The position numbers and the translations under genes are program-made. Shown here piece after piece: positions 28,601 to 36,265 of a stretch of 64,000 bases of DNA (its first letter is position 1; every line of letters starts with the position of its first letter). Origin of the DNA: Amycolatopsis sp. FDAARGOS 1241 (GTDB lineage Bacteria > Actinomycetota > Actinomycetes > Mycobacteriales > Pseudonocardiaceae); NCBI RefSeq assembly GCF_016889705.1, contig NZ_CP069526.1:4092001-4156000 (forward strand). Direction: 5' to 3'. The notes under the pieces were generated by a model, which made no database searches, had not been told where the DNA came from, and saw nothing but the letters and a program-made list of their open reading frames with translations.

Positions 28601-30382
28601 ATGGACCTCCAGTTCCTGGACCTCGCCGCCTCGGCGGAAGAACGCGCGGCGGTCGACGCCCTGCCGGCCGGCGCGGACCGTGACCAGCTGCTGCCGGCAC
28701 TGCACGCGGTGAACGACCGCGTCGGCTGGATCAGCCAGGGCGCGCTGAACTACATCTGCGAGAAGCTGCACGTGCCGCCGGCGGATGCGTACGGCGTCGC
28801 GAGCTTCTACTCGCTGTTCTCGCTCACCGAGCGGCCCGAGCGCGTGGTGCACGTGTGCACCGACCTCGCGTGCCGAGTCAACGGCGCCGACACGGTGTGC
28901 GAGACGCTCACCGAACACCTCGGGCCCGCGGGCAAGGCACGGGGCGGCGTGACGTGGCTGCGCAGCCCGTGCCTGGGCGTGTGTGAGAAGGCGCCGGCGG
29001 CGCTGGCGTTCGAGGCCGGCGACCCGCCGGGCACCGAGCTGGTCGCGCCGGCCACCGGCGCGTCGGTGGTGCTGGCGGCGCGGCGCTCACCGTCTACAGC
29101 GGACGGTGCCGCGCCGGTGCTGCACCAGCCGGACCGCGAGTCGCTGCGGCTGCTGCACCGGGTCGGGGCGGTCGACCCGGAGAGCCTCGACGACTACCGC
29201 GCCACCGGCGGATACGCGGCGCTGCGCAACGCGCTGCAGCTCGGGCAAGCGGGGGTGATCCGCGAGGTCACTGACTCCGGGCTGATGGGCCGCGGCGGCG
29301 CCGCGTTCCCGACCGGGCGCAAGTGGGACGGCGCCGCGCGCCAGCCCGAGCTGCCGCACTACCTGGTGTGCAACGCGGACGAGAGCGAGCCCGGCACGTT
29401 CAAGGACCGGGTGCTGCTGGAGGGCGACCCGTTCGCCCTGGTGGAGTCGATGACGATCGCCGCCTACGCGATCGGCGCGACGCGCGGGTTCCTGTACCTG
29501 CGCGGTGAGTACCCGCGCGCGCGGCGGCTGGTGCAGAACGCGATCGACGTCGCCCGCGAACGCGGGTTCCTCGGCGTGGACATCATGGGCCACGAGGGGT
29601 TCTGCTTCGACCTCGAGATCCGGCGCGGCGCGGGCGCCTACATCTGCGGCGAGGAGACGGCGATCTTCAACTCGATCGAGGGTTTCCGCGGCGAGCCCCG
29701 GTCGAAGCCGCCGTTCCCGACGGAGCAGGGGCTGTTCGGCAAGCCGACGGTGGTGAACAACGTCGAGACGCTCTACAACGTGCCGCTCATCCTCACCGCG
29801 GGGTACGCCGCGTTCCGGGAGATCGGCACGGAGAAGTCCACGGGGCCCAAGCTGTTCTGCCTCTCGGGCAACGTGCGCAAGCCCGGGGTGTACGAGGTGC
29901 CGTTCGGCACCACCCTGCGCGAGCTACTCGAGCTGGCCGGGGGAGTCGGTGAGGGCCGTGAGCTGCGGGCCGTGCTCCTCGGTGGCGCGGCAGGCGGGTT
30001 CGTCCGGCCGGACGAGCTGGACCTGCCGCTCACGCTCGAGGACGCCCGCGCGGCCGGCACCACGCTCGGCTCCGGCGTGGTGCTGGCCCTCGACGACCAG
30101 GCCGACCTGGGGAAGTTCCTGCTGCGCATCGCGTCGTTCTTCCGCGACGAGTCGTGCGGGCAGTGCGTGCCGTGCCGCATCGGCACGGTGCGCCAGGAGG
30201 AGGCGGTGAGCCGTATCGTCGGCGGCCGCAAGCTCGGCACCGGGGCCGACGACCTGGCGCTGCTGCGCGAGGTCGGGCAGGTGATGCGCGATTCGTCGAT
30301 CTGCGGCCTCGGGCAGACCGCGTGGAACGCGATCGAATCGGCCGTGACCCGGCTGGGCGCGCTGAACGGAGGACACCAATGA
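28601..30382 (+). CDS. formate dehydrogenase NuoE-NuoF fusion (diaphorase) subunit
   Basis: A 593-aa fusion of a NuoE/FdsG-like [2Fe-2S] domain (about 1-160; Cys pairs in VCTDLAC and SPCLGVCEKAP) and a NuoF/FdsB-like domain. The latter has the FMN/NAD region GLMGRGGAAFPTGRKW, NADESEPGTFKDR and GAGAYICGEETA, and the [4Fe-4S] motif SCGQCVPCRIGT with SSICGLGQTA. It would pass electrons from formate to NAD+. It lies 11 nt after the molybdenum subunit. In FdsGBA enzymes FdsG and FdsB are separate; here they are one chain. Confidence 0.92.
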   Translation: MDLQFLDLAASAEERAAVDALPAGADRDQLLPALHAVNDRVGWISQGALNYICEKLHVPPADAYGVASFYSLFSLTERPERVVHVCTDLACRVNGADTVCETLTEHLGPAGKARGGVTWLRSPCLGVCEKAPAALAFEAGDPPGTELVAPATGASVVLAARRSPSTADGAAPVLHQPDRESLRLLHRVGAVDPESLDDYRATGGYAALRNALQLGQAGVIREVTDSGLMGRGGAAFPTGRKWDGAARQPELPHYLVCNADESEPGTFKDRVLLEGDPFALVESMTIAAYAIGATRGFLYLRGEYPRARRLVQNAIDVARERGFLGVDIMGHEGFCFDLEIRRGAGAYICGEETAIFNSIEGFRGEPRSKPPFPTEQGLFGKPTVVNNVETLYNVPLILTAGYAAFREIGTEKSTGPKLFCLSGNVRKPGVYEVPFGTTLRELLELAGGVGEGRELRAVLLGGAAGGFVRPDELDLPLTLEDARAAGTTLGSGVVLALDDQADLGKFLLRIASFFRDESCGQCVPCRIGTVRQEEAVSRIVGGRKLGTGADDLALLREVGQVMRDSSICGLGQTAWNAIESAVTRLGALNGGHQ

Positions 30383-30420
30383 CGACCGACGGACCGATCC
30401 TTCCCGTGGAGCAGCCATGA
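30379..30420 (+). CDS. 13-codon coupling ORF between formate dehydrogenase genes
   Basis: ATG 30379 overlaps the stop of the NuoE-NuoF gene (ATGA), and its own stop TGA 30418-30420 overlaps the ATG of the next gene (again ATGA). It encodes MTTDGPILPVEQP and has a good GGAGG site at 30369. It probably serves translational coupling rather than a functional peptide. Confidence 0.4.
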   Translation: MTTDGPILPVEQP

Positions 30421-31340
30421 CCGTTGTCGACATCGGACTGCCGAAGCGGCTCGTCGAGTTCACTTTGGACGGTGAGCCCGTCCTGGTGCCCGAGGGCGGC
30501 ACGATCCTGGACGCGTGCACCGCGGCCGGGAAGGCGATCCCGACGCTCTGCTACGGCGACACCCTCAAGCCCGCCAACGCGTGCCGGGTGTGCATGGTGG
30601 AGGTCGAGGGCTCGCGGACGCTGGTGCCGTCGTGCTCGCGCAAGGCGGAACCGGGCATGGTGGTGCACACGGACTCCGAGCGGACGCGGACGAGCCGCAA
30701 GGTCGTGCTGGAGCTGCTGGGCTCGGCGACCGACCTGTCGACCACACCCGGTGTCGCCGAGTGGATGGCGGAGACGGGCGCCGACCCCGATCGGTTCGGC
30801 CCGCCGGCCCCGCCGTCGGACGAGCGCGACGAAGCCCTGCCCGGGGAGCACGAGCCCGTCGACGGCCTGACCGCGGCGACCGTGCGGCAGCCGGTCAAAG
30901 TGGACAATGCACTCTACGTGCGCGATTACGGCAAGTGCATCCTGTGCTACAAGTGCGTCGACGCCTGCGGTGACCAGTGGCAGAACTCCTTCGCCATCTC
31001 GGTGGCGGGACGCGGGTTCGGCGCCCGCATCTCCACGGAGTTCGCGGCGCCGCTGCCCGACAGCGCTTGCGTCTACTGTGGAAACTGCGTCGAGGTGTGT
31101 CCCACGGGGGCGCTGAGCTTCAAGCGCGAGCACGACAAGCGCGAAGACGGTACCTGGGACGAAGCCCGCCAGACGCAAACCACGACGGTGTGCACGTTCT
31201 GCGGCGTGGGCTGCAACCTGACCCTGCACGTGCAGGACAACGAAATCGTGAAGGTCACCAGCCCGCACGAGAGCTCCGTGACCCACGGCAACCTGTGCAT
31301 CAAGGGCCGCTTCGGCTGGCAGCACGTGCAGAACACCTGA
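30417..31340 (+). CDS. formate dehydrogenase iron-sulfur arm (FdsA N-terminal domains as separate protein)
   Basis: A 307-aa protein. N-terminal [2Fe-2S] ferredoxin domain: Cys residues in TLCYGD, ACRVCMVEV and PSCSRK. Two ferredoxin-type [4Fe-4S] motifs follow, CILCYKCVDACGDQ and CVYCGNCVEVCP. The protein ends with the molybdopterin oxidoreductase Fe4S4 domain, VCTFCGVGCNL to NLCIKGRFGWQHVQNT. That last domain is normally fused to the N-terminus of the catalytic chain, so this gene and 26652-28589 are the two halves of one alpha subunit in swapped order. The His-Cys3 cluster segment of NuoG/FdsA between the ferredoxin domains lacks cysteines here. Confidence 0.92.
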   Translation: MTVVDIGLPKRLVEFTLDGEPVLVPEGGTILDACTAAGKAIPTLCYGDTLKPANACRVCMVEVEGSRTLVPSCSRKAEPGMVVHTDSERTRTSRKVVLELLGSATDLSTTPGVAEWMAETGADPDRFGPPAPPSDERDEALPGEHEPVDGLTAATVRQPVKVDNALYVRDYGKCILCYKCVDACGDQWQNSFAISVAGRGFGARISTEFAAPLPDSACVYCGNCVEVCPTGALSFKREHDKREDGTWDEARQTQTTTVCTFCGVGCNLTLHVQDNEIVKVTSPHESSVTHGNLCIKGRFGWQHVQNT

Positions 31341-31368
31341 CGGCGGCCCCGACCCGCCTCGCCTGAGC

Positions 31369-31427
31369 GGACCCGCCGTCCCCGTTCCCGGCCGCCCCCA
31401 GCCGCCGACGTGCCGGACGGCGGGTCC
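31369..31427 (+). terminator. inverted repeat after the formate dehydrogenase operon
   Basis: Perfect 13-bp arms GGACCCGCCGTCC (31369-31381) and GGACGGCGGGTCC (31415-31427), with a 33-nt loop that itself is GC-rich. It lies between the formate dehydrogenase genes and the acyl-CoA dehydrogenase-like gene and likely ends the panE-fdh transcript. Confidence 0.5.
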
Positions 31428-31485
31428 CATGCGCTCTTCTTCCGTTCACAAACCAGGAGAACAACCGAATCGAAAGGGGGCAACG

Positions 31486-32610
31486 GTGCCTTCTGCCGAA
31501 GAACTGTCCCGGCTGGTGGCGTCCGCGGTGGCGCCGGTCGCCGCCGACGCCGACCGGCTGGCCCGCTTCCCGCGCGCGGCGCTGACCTCGTTGAGCCGCA
31601 AGGGTGTGCTTGCCTTGACCTCGTCGCGGCGGCTCGGCGGAGGTGGCCACGGGCTTGCCGAAGCGGCGCGGGTCGTCGAACTGGTGGCACGGGCGTGTGC
31701 GAGTACGGCCACGGTGCTGCGGTCGCACTTCGCCTCGGTCGCGGTGCTGGAGGCGCACGGCGACCAGGCCGTGCGCGCGGAGCTCGCGGCCGGCCGGCAC
31801 CTGAGCACGCTGGCGTTGTTCGACGCCGGGCCGGGCTCTCGCCTGCTCGCGCCCGGCGGAGTGGCTTGCGCGCACGACGGCGTGGTCGATCTGCACGGCG
31901 GCAAGGCGGGTGTGGTCGCGGCGGGTGAGGCCGACAGCTACGTGTGGTCGAGCCGGCCCGCGGGTGGCCGCGGTGCCGCGACGCTGTGGTTCGTGCCCGG
32001 TCACGCGCCGGGCCTGTTCGTGCCGGCGCTGCCGGGCGGCGGCCTGGGCCTGCGGGCGTGCGCGGCCACGACCGTGCGGGCGGATCCCGTGCAGCTACCC
32101 GAGAACACCGTCCTCGGCGGCGACGGCGCGGGCGCCGATGTGGTGCTCGATCTGGCGCTGCCCTGGTTCCTCGGGCTCGGCGCGGCCGTCGCCCAGGGCA
32201 TCGCGGAATCGGCCATCGAGCGGACGGCGGCCCACGCGGCCGCGGGCGCCTGTGCGCCGGGGGAGCCGCGCGCGGAGCTGGCGCGGATGCGGCTGCGCGC
32301 GGCGGCCGTGCGCGTGCTGACCGGCGACGCGTTCGCGACGTACAGCTGGGATCCGGCCCACGCGCTGCCGAAGCTCTTCCACCTCTGGCTGGCCTCCGCG
32401 GAAGCCGTTGTCGCGGTCACCGAGCAGTCGTTGCGGCTGTGCGCGGGCGCGGCCTTCCCCGGCGACGCGGCGCTCGAACGTTGCTTCCGCGACGCGCGGG
32501 CGCACTGCTCGCTCGAGCCGACCGTCGACACCGTAGTCGATCTCGCGGCTCGCGCCGGCGGTGAAATCGCCGCCGGTCCGGCGTTCGGCGAACTGCCGCT
32601 CGCTCGTTGA
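31486..32610 (+). CDS. acyl-CoA dehydrogenase-family flavoprotein
   Basis: A 374-aa acyl-CoA dehydrogenase-like protein. GTG 31486 has GAAAGGGGG six bases upstream. The N-terminal helical domain, a beta domain with ATLWFVPGHAPGLFV, and the C-terminal helical domain with ERCFRDARAHCSLEPTVDTV can be recognised. The usual substrate-base motif EGTNEI is not present, and the end is shorter than average. Between fdh and hyi-glxR-gcl it has no obvious fatty-acid partner. An unusual CoA thioester of the C2 pathway is conceivable, but the substrate is unknown. Confidence 0.72.
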   Translation: MPSAEELSRLVASAVAPVAADADRLARFPRAALTSLSRKGVLALTSSRRLGGGGHGLAEAARVVELVARACASTATVLRSHFASVAVLEAHGDQAVRAELAAGRHLSTLALFDAGPGSRLLAPGGVACAHDGVVDLHGGKAGVVAAGEADSYVWSSRPAGGRGAATLWFVPGHAPGLFVPALPGGGLGLRACAATTVRADPVQLPENTVLGGDGAGADVVLDLALPWFLGLGAAVAQGIAESAIERTAAHAAAGACAPGEPRAELARMRLRAAAVRVLTGDAFATYSWDPAHALPKLFHLWLASAEAVVAVTEQSLRLCAGAAFPGDAALERCFRDARAHCSLEPTVDTVVDLAARAGGEIAAGPAFGELPLAR

Positions 32611-32706
32611 CCGAGCCCAGGTCGGATCGGTATTCTCGAAGTACGGAAGAAAGATTCCACAATACGAAATATGAGGTTCGAGCGATCCGATGAGCCGAGG
32701 TATCCG
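32611..32706 (+). promoter_or_regulatory. promoter region of hyi-glxR-gcl
   Basis: An AT-rich 96-bp region before hyi. It contains GGAAGAAAGATTCC (32645-32658), an inverted GGAA/TTCC with 6-bp spacer similar in style to IclR-family (AllR-like) sites that control glyoxylate genes in other bacteria. No GTATGCA site is seen here, so this operon may be controlled separately. GAGG at 32697-32700 is the ribosome site. Confidence 0.35.
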
Positions 32707-33531
32707 ATGACCGGTCCCGCCGGGGTGCGGCACGCGCTGCCCTACACCGCCAACCTGTCGATCCTGTTCACCGAGCTCCCGCTGCTCGAGCGCGCGCAGG
32801 CCGCTCGGGCAGCGGGCTTCACCGCGGTCGAGTACTGGTGGCCGTTCGACGGCGCCGACCCGCGCTCGGTCGAGGTGGAGAAGTTCGTCCGGTCGATCGA
32901 ACGGGCCGGCGTTCAGCTGACCGGGCTGAACCTGTTCGCCGGCGACATGGCCGCGGGTGACCGCGGGCTCATGTCGTGGGTCGGGCGCGAGGCCGAGTTC
33001 GCGGTGAGCCTGACCATCGCGATCGGGATCGCGGAGCGGCTCGGCTGCCGCAGCTTCAACGCGCTGTACGGCAACCGGATCGAGGGCATCGCACCGTCCG
33101 AACAGGACGCGCTGGCGCTCGAGCACCTCGCCACGGCCGCCGAGGCCGCGGCGAAGATCGGCGCGCAGCTGGTGCTGGAACCGTTGTCGGGCACCCCGGC
33201 CTACCCGCTCAAGACGGCGGCCGACGCCGTCGCGGTGCTCGACCGGCTGGGGCCGGCCGACGTGCGGCTGCTCGCCGACCTCTACCACCTGGCGGTGAAC
33301 GGCGACGACCTCGACTCCGTGATCGCCGAGTACACCCCGCGCACCGGGCACGTGCAGATCGCCGACGCGCCGGGCCGGCACCAGCCGGGCACGGGGGAGC
33401 TGGACCTCGAGGGACACCTGGAGAAGCTGGAGGCGGCGGGCTACCGCGGGCACGTGGGGATCGAGTACAAACCGGACGGTTCGACGCTCGAGTCCCTGGC
33501 CTGGCTGCCGGAAGAGCGAAGGGGCAAGTGA
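32707..33531 (+). CDS. hyi: hydroxypyruvate isomerase
   Basis: A 274-aa TIM-barrel isomerase converting hydroxypyruvate and tartronate semialdehyde. It shows YTANLSILFTELPLLERAQA, AVEYWWPF, GLNLFAGDMAAGDRG, LVLEPLSG, LADLYHLAVNGDDL, HVQIADAPGRHQPGTGELD and GIEYKP, all typical of Hyi. ATG 32707 is preferred over the upstream in-frame ATG at 32671 because of GAGG spacing and the normal family length. Its stop overlaps the ATG of glxR. Confidence 0.92.
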   Translation: MTGPAGVRHALPYTANLSILFTELPLLERAQAARAAGFTAVEYWWPFDGADPRSVEVEKFVRSIERAGVQLTGLNLFAGDMAAGDRGLMSWVGREAEFAVSLTIAIGIAERLGCRSFNALYGNRIEGIAPSEQDALALEHLATAAEAAAKIGAQLVLEPLSGTPAYPLKTAADAVAVLDRLGPADVRLLADLYHLAVNGDDLDSVIAEYTPRTGHVQIADAPGRHQPGTGELDLEGHLEKLEAAGYRGHVGIEYKPDGSTLESLAWLPEERRGK

Positions 33532-34421
33532 TGAGCAGGATCGGATTCATCGGGCTCGGCGTGATGGGCACGCCGATGGCCGCCCACCTGGCCGGTGCCG
33601 GACACGAGGTGAGCGGGTTCGACCTGAACCCGGACGCGTCGGCGAAGCTGACCGCCGCGGGCGGGCGCGCGGCCGCGGACGTGGCCGACGCGGTGGCCGA
33701 GGCGGACGTGGTGATCACCATGCTGCCGGACCACCCGCAGGTCGAGCAGGTCGTGCTGGCGCCGGGTGGTGTCCTGGACGTCGCCAAGCCGGGCACGCTT
33801 CTGGCGGACATGAGCACCATCCGGCCGGAGACGTCGATCGCCGTGGCGCAGGCCGGGTCGGAGAAGGGGATCCGGGTGCTCGACGCGCCGGTCTCCGGCG
33901 GGCAGGCCGGCGCCGAGCAGGCGTCGCTGTCCATCATGGTCGGCGGCTCGGCCGAGGACTTCGAAGCGGCCAAGCCGGTCTTCGAGCTGCTCGGCAAGAC
34001 GATCGTCCACGTGGGACCGCACGGCGCGGGCCAGGTCGTCAAGGCGGCCAACCAGCTCGTGGTCGGCGGCATCTACGGACTGGTCGCCGAAGCGATCGTG
34101 CTGCTGGAAGCGTCCGGTGTGGACGCCGGCGTCGGGCTCGACGTGCTCGCGGGCGGCCTCGCCGGCAGCCGGATCCTCGAGCTCAAACGCAAGTCGATGG
34201 TCGAGCGGCAGTTCGCACCGGGCTTCCGGATCGATCTGCACCACAAGGACATGGGGATCGCGCTGGCCGCCGCACGGCAGGCCGACGTGGCGCTGCCGCT
34301 GACCGGGCTGGTCGCCCAGCTCGTGGCCGCCGGGACGTCGATGGGCTACGGCTCGCTCGACCACTCCGCGCTGCTGAAGGTCGTCGAAGGCGTTTCCGGA
34401 CGCCCGTCCGAGGAGGTCTGA
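33531..34421 (+). CDS. glxR: 2-hydroxy-3-oxopropionate (tartronate semialdehyde) reductase
   Basis: A 296-aa beta-hydroxyacid dehydrogenase reducing tartronate semialdehyde to D-glycerate. It has the NAD(P) motif IGFIGLGVMGTPMA, the substrate motif DAPVSGGQAGAEQASL and the catalytic Lys171 in GQVVKAANQLVVGG. It overlaps hyi by one base and is followed by gcl after 2 nt. The operon order is hyi-glxR-gcl. Confidence 0.93.
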   Translation: MSRIGFIGLGVMGTPMAAHLAGAGHEVSGFDLNPDASAKLTAAGGRAAADVADAVAEADVVITMLPDHPQVEQVVLAPGGVLDVAKPGTLLADMSTIRPETSIAVAQAGSEKGIRVLDAPVSGGQAGAEQASLSIMVGGSAEDFEAAKPVFELLGKTIVHVGPHGAGQVVKAANQLVVGGIYGLVAEAIVLLEASGVDAGVGLDVLAGGLAGSRILELKRKSMVERQFAPGFRIDLHHKDMGIALAAARQADVALPLTGLVAQLVAAGTSMGYGSLDHSALLKVVEGVSGRPSEEV

Positions 34422-34423
34422 CG

Positions 34424-36118
34424 ATGGCCCGAGTCCCCGCCATGCAGGCGGTCGTCGACGTGCTGGCCGACGAAGGCGTCGACGTCGCCTTCGGCTGTCC
34501 CGGCGCGGCGATCCTCCCGCTGTACCAGGCCATGCAGGGCCGCGGCATCGACCACCTGGTCGTCCGCCACGAAGAGGGCGCTACGCACATGGCCGACGGC
34601 TGGTCGCGCACGACCGGCAAGGTCGGTGTCGCGATCGGCACCTCCGGCCCCGCCGGCACCAACATGATCACCGGTCTCTACACCGCGCACGCCGACTCGA
34701 TCCCGATCCTGTGCATCACCGGGCAGGCGGCGTCGTCGAAGCTGCACCAGGAGGCGTTCCAGGCCGTCGACATCGTCGAGATCGCCAAGCCGGTCACGAA
34801 GTGGGCGGTGCAGGTGAAGGAGGCGGCGCAGCTGCCGTGGGTGTTTCGCGAGGCCTTCCGCGTCGCGCGCTCCGGCCGGCCTGGACCCGTGCTCATCGAC
34901 CTGCCGATCGACGTGCAGAAGCAGGAGATCGAGTGGGACTCGAGCATCGATTCGGCGCTGCCGGTCGCGGCGGTCACGCCGGCGCCCGCGCGCGTCGAGC
35001 GGGCTCTCGACATGCTGCTGGCCGCCGAGCGCCCGCTGATCCTCGCCGGCGGCGGGGTCGTGCTCGGCGATGCGAGCGACCGGCTGCGCGCCGTCTCCGA
35101 GCGGCTCGGTGTGCCGGTCGGTGTCACGCTGATGGGCAAGGGCAGCTTTCCCGAAGACCACGAGCTGTTCGCCGGCATGGCGGGTATCCAGACGTCGCAG
35201 CGGTGGGCCAACGCGGCGTTCCTGGAAGCCGACCTGGTGCTCGCGCTGGGCGCGCGCTTCGGTGACCGGCACACGGGTGAGCTGTCGGTGTACCGGGGTG
35301 AACGCAAGTTCATCCACGTCGACATCGAACCGACGCAGCTGGGCAAGGTGTTCGGACCGGACCTCGGCGTCGTCTCCGACACCGGCGCGTTCCTCGACGC
35401 GCTGGCCGGGGCACTGGACCGGCGCGAGGTCGCCGCGCGCGATCGGGCGTGGGTCAAGCGCCTCGGTGACCTCAAGGCCGAGCTGCCGCGGCGCGAGGAC
35501 TTCGACGACCTGCCGATCAAGGCCCCCCGGGTGTTCAAGGAGATCAACGAGTTCTACGGCCCCGAGACGTACTTCGTCACGGCGATCGGGCTGTACCAGA
35601 TCTGGTCGGGCCAGTTCCAGCGCGCGCACCTGCCGCGCCACTACCAGGTCTGCGGCCAGGCCGGCCCGCTCGGCTGGGAGATCCCGGCGGCGATCGGGGT
35701 CAAGAAGGCGCGCCCGGACGCGGAGGTCGTCGGCGTCGTCGGCGACTACTCGTTCCAGTTCCTCGTGGAGGAGCTCGCGGTCGCGGCCCAGTACGACGTC
35801 GGGTTCGTGCTGATCATGCTGAACAACGAGTACCTGGGCCTCATCCGGCAGGCCGAGACCGGCTACGACATGAACTACCAGGTCGACATCCACTACGACG
35901 ACCACGGCACGGACAACGTGAAGATCATGGAGGCCTACGGCTGCTCCGGCACGCGCGTCGTCGCGCCGGGCGAGATCCGCTCGTCGCTCGAATGGGCGCG
36001 CAAGGAGGCCGAACGCACGCGTCGCCCCGTCCTCGTCGAGATCATGATCGAACGCGAAGCCAACGCGGCGATGGGCGCGGCGCTGGACGCGGTCAAGGAG
36101 TTCGAGAGCGCGAGCTGA
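34424..36118 (+). CDS. gcl: glyoxylate carboligase-like ThDP enzyme
   Basis: A 564-aa ThDP enzyme joining two glyoxylates to tartronate semialdehyde + CO2. It shows FGCPGAAILPLYQAMQ, GTSGPAGTNMITGLYTAHAD, FQAVDIVEIAKPVTKWA, CGQAGPLGWEIPAAIGV and the cofactor motif GDYSFQFLVEELAV ending in NNEYLGLIRQ. Whole-length similarity and the hyi-glxR operon support Gcl. Unusually, RHEEGATHM has Glu50 where Escherichia coli Gcl has the diagnostic Val51 (RHVEGASHM). The enzyme thus keeps the canonical ThDP glutamate and may behave differently. It is 564 versus 593 aa, lacking an insert before the C-terminus. Confidence 0.85.
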   Translation: MARVPAMQAVVDVLADEGVDVAFGCPGAAILPLYQAMQGRGIDHLVVRHEEGATHMADGWSRTTGKVGVAIGTSGPAGTNMITGLYTAHADSIPILCITGQAASSKLHQEAFQAVDIVEIAKPVTKWAVQVKEAAQLPWVFREAFRVARSGRPGPVLIDLPIDVQKQEIEWDSSIDSALPVAAVTPAPARVERALDMLLAAERPLILAGGGVVLGDASDRLRAVSERLGVPVGVTLMGKGSFPEDHELFAGMAGIQTSQRWANAAFLEADLVLALGARFGDRHTGELSVYRGERKFIHVDIEPTQLGKVFGPDLGVVSDTGAFLDALAGALDRREVAARDRAWVKRLGDLKAELPRREDFDDLPIKAPRVFKEINEFYGPETYFVTAIGLYQIWSGQFQRAHLPRHYQVCGQAGPLGWEIPAAIGVKKARPDAEVVGVVGDYSFQFLVEELAVAAQYDVGFVLIMLNNEYLGLIRQAETGYDMNYQVDIHYDDHGTDNVKIMEAYGCSGTRVVAPGEIRSSLEWARKEAERTRRPVLVEIMIEREANAAMGAALDAVKEFESAS

Positions 36119-36148
36119 GTTCCGCTTCGCGGTGGTGGTGAAGGTGCC

Positions 36149-36183
36149 GATGGGTGGGTCCGGGAGTGCGGGGCCCACCCGTC
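36149..36183. terminator. hairpin between gcl and the XRE gene
   Basis: GATGGGTGGGTCC pairs with GGGCCCACCCGTC through about 13 base pairs including two G-U wobbles, with a short loop. It is 30 bp after gcl and between convergent genes. Confidence 0.55.
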
Positions 36184-36265
36184 GTCGCACGCGTGGGTGG
36201 CGGATGACGTCCGGCGGGTTTCGGGGCTGGCCGCCACCTCGCCGCGGGAAGGCGTTCGTGCCGCG

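Noticed and set aside
34424..36118. Acetolactate synthase for the second ThDP enzyme
   Set aside because: The hyi-glxR operon and Gcl-specific blocks such as GQAGPLGWEIPAAIGV argue for glyoxylate carboligase.
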